Below are positions 8,222-15,521 of a stretch of 21,631 nt of DNA, piece by piece. The notes beneath the pieces are model-generated. The model was not told the origin of the DNA and did not search any database. It saw only the letters and a program-made list of their open reading frames with translations. Each line of letters starts with the position of its first letter. Position 1 is the stretch's first letter. The DNA comes from CAYZMH01 sp964479445 (GTDB taxonomy: Bacteria > Bacteroidota > Bacteroidia > Bacteroidales > GCA-2748055): NCBI GenBank assembly GCA_964479445.1, contig CAYZMH010000065.1:1-21631 (forward strand), read 5' to 3'. Position numbers and translations under genes: made by a program.

Positions 8222-9715
8222 TTACATAACATGGATATACCGCAGCACCAGCTCGCGGATCGCTTCGGTATTCCCTTCCAGCTTTTCACTCAGCCCTTCG
8301 TCGTTATAAGCCTGCAACCGCCTGATCACGCTGTCGATATGTCCCTTCGGAAAGACTCCCGCATCTTCGAACGCCTCCCGCTTCTTTACCAGGGCAAGCG
8401 AAGATTCATGGCAGGAGAGCGGCAGGGAGGCCAGTTTCTCAAGTTTTGCAGGATCCCTGAAGATATCCACATCGACGTACCACCGGCCGGCCTGCTCCAG
8501 GGAAGCGGGATCGGTAAGCCCTTTTCTGGCAGCCACCAGGATCCCGGCCAGCAGGTTGTAGATATCCGCCGAACCATCGGCAGACCGCAACTCTACGGTC
8601 TGGCGTTCGGGTATACGGTCTGACCTGCCCGGCTCCTGGGGATTAACCCGGTTGATCATATCAGGAGAAGTATTCCAGCCCAGGGGTACACGAACAAGGA
8701 CCGACCGGTTGCGGTCACCCCAGCATACCCTGGTGGGAGCCTCCTGGTTGGGTACAAGGCGCAGGTAAGAGGTAGGTACCGTATTACCGAACGCGGTAAG
8801 GGCCCGGGCATGTTCCAGGATCCCCGCGATCATCCTGCGTGCATCATCACTGAGTCCGGATGACCCGTTCATCACATTGCGCCCCTCTCGCTCCAGCAAC
8901 ATATGAATGTGCAGTCCGCTGCCTGCCATCCCTTCAGAGATCTTGGGAGCGAAACTGATCTCCACACCGTAAGAATCAGCCAGCATTCGTAAAATCCACT
9001 TGGCAATCACCAGCTGGTCGGCGGCATCTTCCACTTCCATGGGGAGGAACTCAATTTCATGCTGTTCAAATGCCTCCCCCGACCGGGTAAAGCTGCCTAC
9101 CTCGCTGTGGCCGTATTTTACCTGTCCACCCGTTCTTGCGATTAGATCCAAAGCCTGAACCCGCATATTCTCCCACTTACAGAATGGGGTCGAACTGTGA
9201 TACCCTCCCTGGTCCTCGCCGATAAAGTGTTCCTCGAGCGGACTGTTAACATAATATTCCAGTTCCCCGAGGGCCAGCAAGTTGTAGCCGGTCTCCTCCC
9301 GGAACTGATGCAATGCTTTTTTCAGGATATAATCGGGAGCATTCTCCAGCGGGGCGCCTTCCTGGTTGTAAAAGGTGCACAGGATCTCCATGGCGGGAAT
9401 TTCCGAAAAGGGATTCAAAAAGGCGGTCCGGTAACGCGGCAACAAATAAAGATCGCTGGAACCCGCGTCAATGAATGAGAAGAGGCTGGAACCGTCCACC
9501 CTCTCCCCGTAGGTAAGAATGCTCTCCAGGTGCTCCCGGCTGTTGATAATGAAATTGAGGGTCTTCAACTTACCATCCTCTGCCACGTACCGGAAGTTAA
9601 CCATCTTCACCTGGTAATTCTCCACGCACTTGACCAGGTCGCTGCAGGTGAAGGAGTGAGCCGGTTTCCGGAGAAATTTCACCAGCTCGTTGCAATTCAT
9701 CGTAAGATCATTCAT
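8222..9715 (-). CDS. Glutamine synthetase-family ATP-dependent amide ligase
   Basis: A 497-residue cytoplasmic enzyme of the glutamine synthetase fold. The N-terminal beta-grasp part has the latch motif VDGSS. The catalytic part keeps the ligand and substrate residues: ELEY (two metal-ligand glutamates), HSEVG and QHEIE, GSGLHIHM (metal histidine near residue 269), SYLRLVPNQEAP, RNRSVLVRVP and TVELRSADGSADIY. I see no classical adenylylation loop. Overall divergence from GlnA, including a longer segment around GSFTRSGEAFEQ, leaves open whether it makes glutamine or another gamma-glutamyl amide. The frame can be extended to a TTG at 9745, but ATG at 9715 is chosen. It has AAAGGTG 6 nt upstream, and a -7 promoter box lies inside the longer form. 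It converges with pdxH. Confidence 0.85.
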   Translation of the reverse strand: MNDLTMNCNELVKFLRKPAHSFTCSDLVKCVENYQVKMVNFRYVAEDGKLKTLNFIINSREHLESILTYGERVDGSSLFSFIDAGSSDLYLLPRYRTAFLNPFSEIPAMEILCTFYNQEGAPLENAPDYILKKALHQFREETGYNLLALGELEYYVNSPLEEHFIGEDQGGYHSSTPFCKWENMRVQALDLIARTGGQVKYGHSEVGSFTRSGEAFEQHEIEFLPMEVEDAADQLVIAKWILRMLADSYGVEISFAPKISEGMAGSGLHIHMLLEREGRNVMNGSSGLSDDARRMIAGILEHARALTAFGNTVPTSYLRLVPNQEAPTRVCWGDRNRSVLVRVPLGWNTSPDMINRVNPQEPGRSDRIPERQTVELRSADGSADIYNLLAGILVAARKGLTDPASLEQAGRWYVDVDIFRDPAKLEKLASLPLSCHESSLALVKKREAFEDAGVFPKGHIDSVIRRLQAYNDEGLSEKLEGNTEAIRELVLRYIHVM

Positions 9716-9733
9716 AGAAGCACCTTTTTGGGA

Positions 9734-9741
9734 CAAATGTA
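9734..9741 (-). promoter_or_regulatory. -7 box (TAnnTTTG) of the glutamine synthetase-like gene
   Basis: Minus-strand TACATTTG matches the Bacteroidota -7 element exactly, about 20 bp upstream of the chosen ATG. No convincing -33 TTG at the usual distance was found. Its position argues against translation from the TTG at 9745. Confidence 0.45.
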
Positions 9742-9910
9742 ACAACTGTACTCCCCGAAAAAGATGATGAACAACAGGTTGTCAATATGTTAAATAATAG
9801 GTTGAAGAACCCTGAGCCACTACCGGATTAACGCCGGCCAGAGGATAAAGGCTTGCACGTACCTTGTTGGTTTGTTGTATTAAATCCTTGAATGGACCCC
9901 GAAGTAAAAT

Positions 9911-9958
9911 ATACGTATATTAATATGTATTTAAATACGTATTAAAATATGTATATTA
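9911..9958. repeat. Four tandem 12-bp AT-rich units (iteron-like)
   Basis: Four consecutive 12-bp units with exact period: ATACGTATATTA (9911), ATATGTATTTAA (9923), ATACGTATTAAA (9935), ATATGTATATTA (9947). All share ATAYGTAT followed by four A/T bases, and the fourth base alternates C,T,C,T. Units 1 and 3 contain the self-complementary ATACGTAT. The centre (9921-9944) is also a 24-bp near-palindrome around TTTAAA with one mismatched pair. The array lies about 170 bp upstream of the -7 box of the glutamine synthetase-like gene. It could be a regulator-binding cluster or a bent or melting AT element; no binding protein is known. Confidence 0.7.
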
Positions 9959-10112
9959 ATTTATTATATATCTGACTATGATTTGATTATGAAATAATAT
10001 CCATTGAATGATTTCGTAAAGCAAGATACAAGGTTCGGATAAATGGTATCAAACCTCAGGGTAGAATCCTGAATCCTTGTTTTCGAAGTAGCACTACGGG
10101 GAATTAAACCAA

Positions 10113-10145
10113 CCTTCTCGTCCGCCGAAGCGAACGCGAGGAAGG
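10113..10145 (-). terminator. Possible terminator hairpin downstream of valS
   Basis: Arms CCTTCTCG (10113-10120) and CGAGGAAGG (10137-10145) pair over 8 bp with one bulged base. A short inner CGC-CGAA-GCG stem lies within. On the minus strand the hairpin is followed by TTGGTTTAATT, a weak T-rich tail. It sits about 70 nt after the valS stop. Confidence 0.35.
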
Positions 10146-10204
10146 ATCAAAAGTAAACTGCCGGGACTGTTACAGAGGGCACACAATCCAGGACGGATCC
10201 CATT

Positions 10205-10221
10205 CTCCGGCTTTACCGGAG
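10205..10221 (-). other. Small stem-loop spanning the valS stop codon
   Basis: On the minus strand CTCCGG-TAAAG-CCGGAG forms a 6-bp GC-rich stem whose loop contains the valS stop codon TAA. No T tract follows, so it is not a standard intrinsic terminator. Confidence 0.4.
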
Positions 10222-12855
10222 CGCGCTGATCTGTTCCTCCAGGGCGCTGATCTTTGCCCGGGCATCGTCCCGTTTCTTGCGTTCGGCCTCCACCACTTTT
10301 TCGGGCGCGTTGTTCACAAACCGGTCGTTATCCAGCTTTTTCATAACGCTCGCCAGGAATCCGCGGGTATACTCCAGCTCTTTTTCCAGTTTCCCGATCT
10401 CTTCGCCGGCATCCACCAGGTTGCCCAGGGGAAGGCTGTACTCTGCGTTTTGCACCAGGAAAGAGACGGCTCCCGCGGGTTTTTCCGCGCTCAGGTGAAT
10501 CTCCGACAGGTTGCCGATCTTTTTCATAACCGGAATCAGCTTTTCGGGGAAATTGCCGTTCCCGCCGGCTTTAACATGGAGTTCCAGGGGCTCTTTCTGC
10601 GGGAGGTTCTTTGACTTCCGGATACTGCGCACCTGGGTCACCACCCGGGTGAGATGCGTGAACTGGTCGATCAGTTCCCCGCTGACCGCTCCGGGTTCGG
10701 GCATGAAGGAGACCATGATGCTCTCTCCCTCTTTTCGCTCCCTCAGGTAGTGCCAGATCTCTTCGGTAATGAACGGCATAAAGGGATGCAACACGTGCAG
10801 CAACTGGTCGAAGAAGGTCAGTGTAGCCTCGTAGGTGGTCTGGTCGATGGGTTGCTGGTAGCCCGGTTTAATGATCTCAAGGTACCAGGAAGCAAACTCA
10901 TCCCAGAACAGTTTATAGATCACCATCAGGGCATCGGAGATGCGGTATTTGTCAAACTGCCTTTCAATCTCCTTCAATGCCCGGTTCAGGAACGATCCGA
11001 ACCAATCCACCGCCAGCCGGGAGGATTCGGGCTGTTCTTGTTCCGGGTCCACCTTCCAGTTCTTCACCAGCCGGAAGGCATTCCATATTTTGTTGCTGAA
11101 GTTGCGTCCCTGCTCGGTCAGACTCTCATCGAAGAGCAGGTCGTTGCCTGCCGGGGAGCAGAGCAGCATACCGATGCGCACCCCGTCGGCGCTGTATTTC
11201 CTCATCAGCTCGATGGGATCGGGCGAGTTGCCCAGGGATTTGGACATTTTGCGGCGCTGGTTATCGCGCACGATCCCGGTAAGGTAGACCGTATCGAAGG
11301 GGCGTTCTCCCCGGTATTCATACCCGGCGATGATCATCCGGGCAACCCAGAAGAAGAGGATCTCCGGGGCGGTAACCAGGTCGTTGGTGGGGTAATAGTA
11401 ACGGATATCCCTGTTGTCGGGATTACGGATTCCGTCAAAAACCGAGATGGGCCAGAGCCAGGAGGAGAACCAGGTATCCAGCACATCTTCATCCTGGTGC
11501 AGATCGTTCAGGGTAAGGGCCTTGTTCCCGGTCTTTTTGACCGCCCCTTCCAGCGCCTCTTCAGGAGTCAGCGCCACGACGTAGTCATTCGGACCCGGGT
11601 TTTCGCCTATGTAATAAGCGGGGATCCGCTGTCCCCACCAGAGCTGCCGGGAGATACACCAGTCCTTGAGGTTCTCCATCCAGTGGCGGTATACATTCTT
11701 GAACTTGGGCGGTTGCAGGCGGATGGTATCGTTCAGCACATTTTCCAGGGCCGGTCTGGCCAGCTTCTTCATATCCAGGAACCACTGGAGTGAAAGCTTC
11801 GGCTCAATCACGGCATCGGTGCGTTCCGAGTATCCCACCTTATTGATATAGTCCTCCTGTTTGACCAGGTTACCGGCTTTTTCCAGCTCGGGAATGATCT
11901 GCCTGCGGGCTTCGAAGCGGTCGGTGCCCACCAGGACCCCGGCTGCCTCGCTGAGGGTTCCGTCGTCGTTGAAGATATCGATGGAGGGGAGGTTGTGCTT
12001 CAACCCCAGTTCATAGTCGTTGATATCATGGGCCGGGGTGATCTTCAGCGCGCCGGTTCCGAATTCACGGTCGACGTAATCATCCACGATAATAGGTACG
12101 GGACGGTTAACCAGGGGTACCAGCACCTTCTTGCCGTGGAATTTGAGGAACCGCTCATCTTCGGGATGAACGCACACCGCGGTGTCTCCCAGGATGGTTT
12201 CCGGACGGGTGGTGGCGATGGTTATAGATTCCTCCCCGCCTTCCGCCTGGTAACGCACGTAATACAGGTTGGACTGAAGTTCTTTATAAACCACCTCCTC
12301 GTCGGAGACGGCGGTTTTTGCCTGGGGATCCCAGTTCACCATCCGCACGCCGCGGTAGATGTGCCCTTTGCGGAAAAGATCCACGAAGACCCGCAGGACG
12401 CTCTCCGACATATCGTCATCCATGGTGAATTTGGTACGGCTCCAGTCGCAGCTGGCGCCCAGCTTTTTAAGCTGCTCCAGGATAATACCCCCGTGCTTCT
12501 CTTTCCACTCCCATGCATGCTCCAGGAACTCTTCGCGGTCCAGGTCGGATTTGTTGATCCCCTTTTCGGCCAGCATCTTCACCACGCGGGCTTCGGTGGC
12601 AATGGAGGCATGATCGGTACCCGGCACCCAGAGGGCGTTCCGACCCTTCATGCGGGCCCGGCGGACCAGTACATCCTGAAGTGTATTGTTCAGCATATGA
12701 CCCATATGCAACACGCCGGTCACGTTGGGCGGCGGGATCACCACGCAATAGGGTTCCCGGTCGTCGGGTTCACTCTTGAAAAATCCGTTTTCCTGCCAGT
12801 ATTCGTACCACTTTCCCTCTACACTGGAGGGATCGTATTTTGAGGGGATATCCAT
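10213..12855 (-). CDS. valS: Valyl-tRNA synthetase
   Basis: An 880-residue class I aminoacyl-tRNA synthetase that charges tRNA-Val. Family features in order: N-terminal KYDPSSVEGKWYEYWQENGFF, the HIGH motif in PPPNVTGVLHMGHML near residues 41-55, the editing-domain stretch TIATTRPETILGDTAV, NPQAK-type NWDPQAKTAVSDEEV, DVLDTWFSSWLWP, the KMSKS loop (RRKMSKSLGN, KMSKS at 536-540), the anticodon-binding helices, HPFMPFITEEIWHYL, and the C-terminal coiled coil (GKLEKELEYTRGFL to ALEEQISALR) that contacts the tRNA. Length is normal for the Bacteroidota form. It is likely a single-gene unit: a -7 box lies just upstream and candidate hairpins follow. Confidence 0.98.
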   Translation of the reverse strand: MDIPSKYDPSSVEGKWYEYWQENGFFKSEPDDREPYCVVIPPPNVTGVLHMGHMLNNTLQDVLVRRARMKGRNALWVPGTDHASIATEARVVKMLAEKGINKSDLDREEFLEHAWEWKEKHGGIILEQLKKLGASCDWSRTKFTMDDDMSESVLRVFVDLFRKGHIYRGVRMVNWDPQAKTAVSDEEVVYKELQSNLYYVRYQAEGGEESITIATTRPETILGDTAVCVHPEDERFLKFHGKKVLVPLVNRPVPIIVDDYVDREFGTGALKITPAHDINDYELGLKHNLPSIDIFNDDGTLSEAAGVLVGTDRFEARRQIIPELEKAGNLVKQEDYINKVGYSERTDAVIEPKLSLQWFLDMKKLARPALENVLNDTIRLQPPKFKNVYRHWMENLKDWCISRQLWWGQRIPAYYIGENPGPNDYVVALTPEEALEGAVKKTGNKALTLNDLHQDEDVLDTWFSSWLWPISVFDGIRNPDNRDIRYYYPTNDLVTAPEILFFWVARMIIAGYEYRGERPFDTVYLTGIVRDNQRRKMSKSLGNSPDPIELMRKYSADGVRIGMLLCSPAGNDLLFDESLTEQGRNFSNKIWNAFRLVKNWKVDPEQEQPESSRLAVDWFGSFLNRALKEIERQFDKYRISDALMVIYKLFWDEFASWYLEIIKPGYQQPIDQTTYEATLTFFDQLLHVLHPFMPFITEEIWHYLRERKEGESIMVSFMPEPGAVSGELIDQFTHLTRVVTQVRSIRKSKNLPQKEPLELHVKAGGNGNFPEKLIPVMKKIGNLSEIHLSAEKPAGAVSFLVQNAEYSLPLGNLVDAGEEIGKLEKELEYTRGFLASVMKKLDNDRFVNNAPEKVVEAERKKRDDARAKISALEEQISALR

Positions 12856-12893
12856 TGATCAGCCAATATTTGGTGAATGTTTTTAACAGAGTG

Positions 12894-12901
12894 CAAAAAT
12901 A
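12894..12901 (-). promoter_or_regulatory. -7 box (TAnnTTTG) of valS
   Basis: Minus-strand TATTTTTG matches the Bacteroidota -7 consensus exactly and lies 38 bp upstream of the valS ATG, predicting a leader of about 30 nt. No clear -33 TTG at 17-23 bp was found. If correct, the tandem array starting at 12959 lies just upstream of the promoter and is not transcribed with valS from here. Confidence 0.5.
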
Positions 12902-12958
12902 GGAAAAAGAACGCAACGGTGAAAGGGATGAAGAGCAGGGTCGCAGAGAAACCGTGAC

Positions 12959-13228
12959 GGGAACAGATCGACCGGGAGCGGGAATCCAACCTGACCGGGA
13001 ATGCAACCTGACCGGGAATGCAGACGGATCGGGAATGCAGACGGATCGGGAACCGGGGCAAGTCGAAGACAGGGAAAGAGCACCGGAAACAGGGACCGGT
13101 CGGAAACAGGGAAAGAGCACCGGGAATACAGGTGGGTCGGAAACAGGGATAAGTCGATCGGGAACAGGGGCAAGTCTAAGACAGGGGCGGACCGGATGTT
13201 GGGGCGGACCGGATGTTGTGGCGAAACC
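12959..13228. repeat. Degenerate minisatellite, about 16 units of mostly 17 bp
   Basis: On the plus strand the segment splits into consecutive units beginning GGRAA or a variant and ending in ACC, ATC or GTC. Examples of 17 bp are GGGAATCCAACCTGACC (12980), GGGAATGCAACCTGACC (12997), GGGAATGCAGACGGATC (13014 and again at 13031, identical), GGGAACCGGGGCAAGTC (13048) and GGGAACAGGGGCAAGTC (13160). Unit lengths along the array are 15, 6, 17, 17, 17, 17, 17, 20, 17, 20, 17, 21, 17, 17, 17 and 18. It is not a CRISPR: units abut, drift gradually and have no spacers. The array is G-rich on the plus strand and resembles a decaying slipped-strand repeat. Confidence 0.8.
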
Positions 13229-13242
13229 GGCAAAACACGGTT

Positions 13243-14688
13243 TTACAGCTCCTCGATGCGGAAAACCCGGTTTCGGTCCAGGCTTGCCCAGTAGTCGATA
13301 CCCAGCTCCTCGATGTACCGCCAGTAGGTATCGGTAAGGAGTCCGAACTCCTCCACCCCGTAGCGGATATCCTCCCGCAGCCGGGCAGCGATGACGGGAT
13401 CCAGGGTAACCTTCGCCGAGCGGCCGTTGAAGGTGAAGATCACGGTGGGCTGTGTTAGCGTGGTATCGGAAACTGTCAGCAGTCCCTGTCCGGGTGTCGA
13501 CCCGGTACTGATCTGCACCCCGTCGTTCAGGCAGCTGAGGGGCGGATCGGATCCGGCATAGGAACGCACCGTCATGTTATTCACCCCCACATTGAAATAC
13601 TCCATGGCCCGGATGCCCATTTTGGCGCCGATGATGGAGTAGATCCCGGTGTGCCCGTGGATCTCATTGGTAAGGCTTATGGCTTTCCACTCCTCGGGTC
13701 CGTACCGGGAGAGCGTGGAATCCAAAATGGCTGCATAGGCCTCTTTATAGAGCCGTTTATCGGTTGGGAACTCCCTGAAGACCCGGTTGTTGGTGGTCAC
13801 CGAAGACTCCAGCAGGGTGGCAATGGTCTCGTAGACAAAATCCCGCGGGATCATGGGATTGAGGGCGATCCGTGTCATGTTTCCCTCCCGTTCCCGGTTA
13901 AAAAGAATGGGAACGGCAAGGTAGAGACCTGTCAGGTCGTCCCACAGCTTCCGGGAGCGAACCTGCTCCTTCAGACCGGGATCAGAAAATAACCTGTGGA
14001 TCTGGCGGCCATAACGGGATCTCACGCCGGCCAGGTGCTCCAGGTACCGCTCGTCCCAGCGAAGTTCCGGGTTGTCGTTGAAAATGATCTCCAGCGGAAT
14101 GCCGCTGCCCGCAATTTGCCGGTAGCTTTCGGGCGAAACCTGGTAATTGAATCCCTTTTCCGGGTCGTGGTTATTATACCAGAGGATCTTTTTCACCCGG
14201 TTCACTGCTTCCGGATGATCTTTGAGCCATTCGGCGTAAGTCTTCAATGATCCCAGCGCAACGAGGGTGAGCGAGTCGGCATACCCGGCCGTGGTTTTTT
14301 CCAGGAGCCCGGATGAGAGAGAGTGTGCCGGCTTACCGAAGTACTCTTCGTTCCGGCCCCAGCCAAAACCGGCAGCAACATTGCTCCAGGACGGAAGCGC
14401 ATGATTTGTGTGTGTGGTAATTCCCACGGGGATGCCCTCGTGGTGAAAATCGGAGAGCAGGCTGCGCACCTTCTGTGCCGTTTGTTCGGCCGGCAGGGTT
14501 CCCGGCGAACAGGTTATGGCGAGCACACGGATCTCGTTGCCGGCCAGAAGCATGGAGAGGGCCCGCATATCATCCAGCGCCCCGTCGGTGTCGATCACCA
14601 CGTGGTGCCTCGGTTTCCCGGAATGGGCCTGCAGCGGAGATGCCAGCAGCACTGCCAGCACAAAAAATGCGACACTTCGAAATTTCAT
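13243..14688 (-). CDS. Periplasmic nucleoside hydrolase-like protein with C-terminal FmdE-like domain
   Basis: A 481-residue protein with a signal peptide (KFRSVAFFVLAVLLASPLQA). Residues about 29-300 resemble inosine-uridine nucleoside hydrolases: calcium-site DTDGALDD at 33-40 (family DTDxGxDD), IRVLAITCSPG, LTLVALGSLKTYAEWL at 140-155 and LWDDLTGLYLAVP at 249-260. Such enzymes cleave the N-glycosidic bond of ribonucleosides, but the substrate here is unproven. Residues about 340-430 look like the FmdE domain: IHGHTGIYSIIGAKMGIRAM, then CLNDGVQISTGSTPGQGLL, compared with HGHxCPG and CxxDAIQxxTGCTxG in typical members. Here HGH and the first Cys (386) remain while the other cysteines are T347 and S397, so the metal site is altered. 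The gene is divergent from the tetR efflux operon and followed by the tandem array. Confidence 0.75.
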   Translation of the reverse strand: MKFRSVAFFVLAVLLASPLQAHSGKPRHHVVIDTDGALDDMRALSMLLAGNEIRVLAITCSPGTLPAEQTAQKVRSLLSDFHHEGIPVGITTHTNHALPSWSNVAAGFGWGRNEEYFGKPAHSLSSGLLEKTTAGYADSLTLVALGSLKTYAEWLKDHPEAVNRVKKILWYNNHDPEKGFNYQVSPESYRQIAGSGIPLEIIFNDNPELRWDERYLEHLAGVRSRYGRQIHRLFSDPGLKEQVRSRKLWDDLTGLYLAVPILFNREREGNMTRIALNPMIPRDFVYETIATLLESSVTTNNRVFREFPTDKRLYKEAYAAILDSTLSRYGPEEWKAISLTNEIHGHTGIYSIIGAKMGIRAMEYFNVGVNNMTVRSYAGSDPPLSCLNDGVQISTGSTPGQGLLTVSDTTLTQPTVIFTFNGRSAKVTLDPVIAARLREDIRYGVEEFGLLTDTYWRYIEELGIDYWASLDRNRVFRIEEL

Positions 14689-14826
14689 GATCCCGGATTT
14701 TCAGGGGGTAAAAATAGTAAAATTCCCGGGAAGCGAGCAGGACAAACCCTGGTTGAAACGAAATGTGCCTGTTCCGTTTACCGACCTTACGATACCGTTC
14801 ACCGAATTTTAGCTTTTTTTAAGACT

Positions 14827-14854
14827 GAAAACTTAAAAAACCGGTTAAGTTTTC
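14827..14854. promoter_or_regulatory. Perfect inverted repeat, candidate TetR operator
   Basis: GAAAACTTAA (14827-14836) and TTAAGTTTTC (14845-14854) are exact reverse complements separated by AAAACCGG. Arm length and 18-bp centre spacing suit a dimeric helix-turn-helix protein. It lies in the divergent gap directly upstream of a tetR gene, abutting its putative -7 box, as expected for autoregulation of the efflux operon. Being in a gap between divergent starts, it is not a terminator of either gene. Confidence 0.65.
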
Positions 14855-14855
14855 A

Positions 14856-14863
14856 TATTATTG
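14856..14863 (+). promoter_or_regulatory. Putative -7 box of the tetR efflux operon
   Basis: TATTATTG differs from TAnnTTTG at one base. It would start transcription near 14870, before the ATG at 14882 and after the TTG at 14861, which would then be part of the promoter. The inverted repeat would cover the region between -7 and -33. Confidence 0.35.
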
Positions 14864-14881
14864 TCTGAAATTTCACGGAAA

Positions 14882-15496
14882 ATGGAGATCGAAGAACGCA
14901 TAATCAACGAAGCCGGCACGATGTTTTCGCAATACGGAACACGCAGTGTTACCATGGATGCCCTGGCCATGGATATGGGCATTTCAAAGCGGACCATCTA
15001 TGAACACTTCCGCGATAAAGACACCTTGTTGCTGGAAGTGGTAAAATACTTCAAGCAGAGGCATGCGGATGAGATGGAGCAGATCATGAACGATTCGGAG
15101 AACACGGTGGAGGGGTTTTTCAAGGTACTCAAGCGGAACATTGATAATATGAAGCGGATCAATCCTGCCTTCTTTCACGATATAAAAAAGTATCATCCCG
15201 GTGTCTATACCGATATCATGGAGAAAAGTGACATCCGGGATTACAGCCTGACGCGCAACTTCCTGGGAAGGGGCATGGCGGAAGAGGTGTTTGACGACGG
15301 CTATGACCTGGAGATCCTTAACATCACCCTCCACGAGCTTTTCAACCTGTTCAGTCCGGAAAGCCACCTCACCCGCCAGGATTACAATCGCAAGGAGTTG
15401 TTCGACAATATCATCCTGCCTTACCTGAGGGGTATCGCCACAGCACAGGGTCGTGAACTTATTGACAAATACCGTAAACACCTGGAACAACATTGA
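14882..15496 (+). CDS. TetR/AcrR-family transcriptional repressor of the efflux operon
   Basis: A 204-residue regulator. The N-terminal TetR DNA-binding domain is clear: IEERIINEAGTMFSQYGTRS, then the helix-turn-helix TMDALAMDMGISKRTIYEHF and the following RDKDTLL. The C-terminal 140 residues, the ligand-binding and dimer part, show no identifiable ligand class. The frame extends to a TTG at 14861, but ATG at 14882 is preferred because the candidate -7 box overlaps that TTG and the extra residues (SEISRK) are not part of the domain. It is the first gene of a plus-strand unit, 25 bp before the TolC-like gene, and likely represses its own operon through the inverted repeat upstream; an efflux substrate would be the inducer. 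These roles follow from position. Confidence 0.9.
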   Translation: MEIEERIINEAGTMFSQYGTRSVTMDALAMDMGISKRTIYEHFRDKDTLLLEVVKYFKQRHADEMEQIMNDSENTVEGFFKVLKRNIDNMKRINPAFFHDIKKYHPGVYTDIMEKSDIRDYSLTRNFLGRGMAEEVFDDGYDLEILNITLHELFNLFSPESHLTRQDYNRKELFDNIILPYLRGIATAQGRELIDKYRKHLEQH

Positions 15497-15521
15497 TTTT
15501 AACCTGATATAACACCTATAT

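Larger units (their letters stand above)
9716..10212. other. Intergenic region between valS and the glutamine synthetase-like gene
   Basis: About 500 bp with no supportable gene on either strand. From right to left it holds a small hairpin at the valS stop, a second hairpin at 10113-10145 that could end valS transcription, a strongly AT-rich stretch from about 9905 to 10015 with four 12-bp units at 9911-9958, and the promoter region of the downstream minus-strand gene. No tRNA cloverleaf or recognisable riboswitch was seen. Confidence 0.6.
12856..13242. other. Intergenic region between the nucleoside hydrolase-like gene and valS
   Basis: Nearly 390 bp with no convincing gene. It contains the valS promoter side (12856-12958) and the tandem array (12959-13228). 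Open frames cross the array on both strands, but they are low-complexity products of the repeat and lack family resemblance. No intrinsic terminator for the upstream minus-strand gene is obvious. Confidence 0.6.

Noticed and set aside
7680..8309. Plus-strand frame of 209 codons overlapping pdxH and its duplicated tail
   Set aside because: It uses a different frame through a certain pdxH gene; only its distal part covers the duplicated tail, which is better explained as decayed repeat.
10021..10212. tRNA or small RNA gene downstream of valS
   Set aside because: Only short hairpins were found; no cloverleaf, no T-arm consensus and no conserved RNA motif could be placed.
10654..11793. Long plus-strand open frame (379 codons) antisense to valS
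   Set aside because: It lies wholly within a certain valS gene, shows no domain, and has the composition expected of the complementary strand of a GC-rich gene.
12959..13228. CRISPR array
   Set aside because: Units are 17-21 bp, abut one another and drift in sequence; there are no unique spacers of constant length and no cas genes in the window.
12954..13337. Open frames of over 100 codons across the tandem array, on both strands
   Set aside because: They are low-complexity translations of the 17-bp repeat (recurrent SRS, IPG, TGN patterns), lack any family resemblance and run into the neighbouring gene on the opposite strand.
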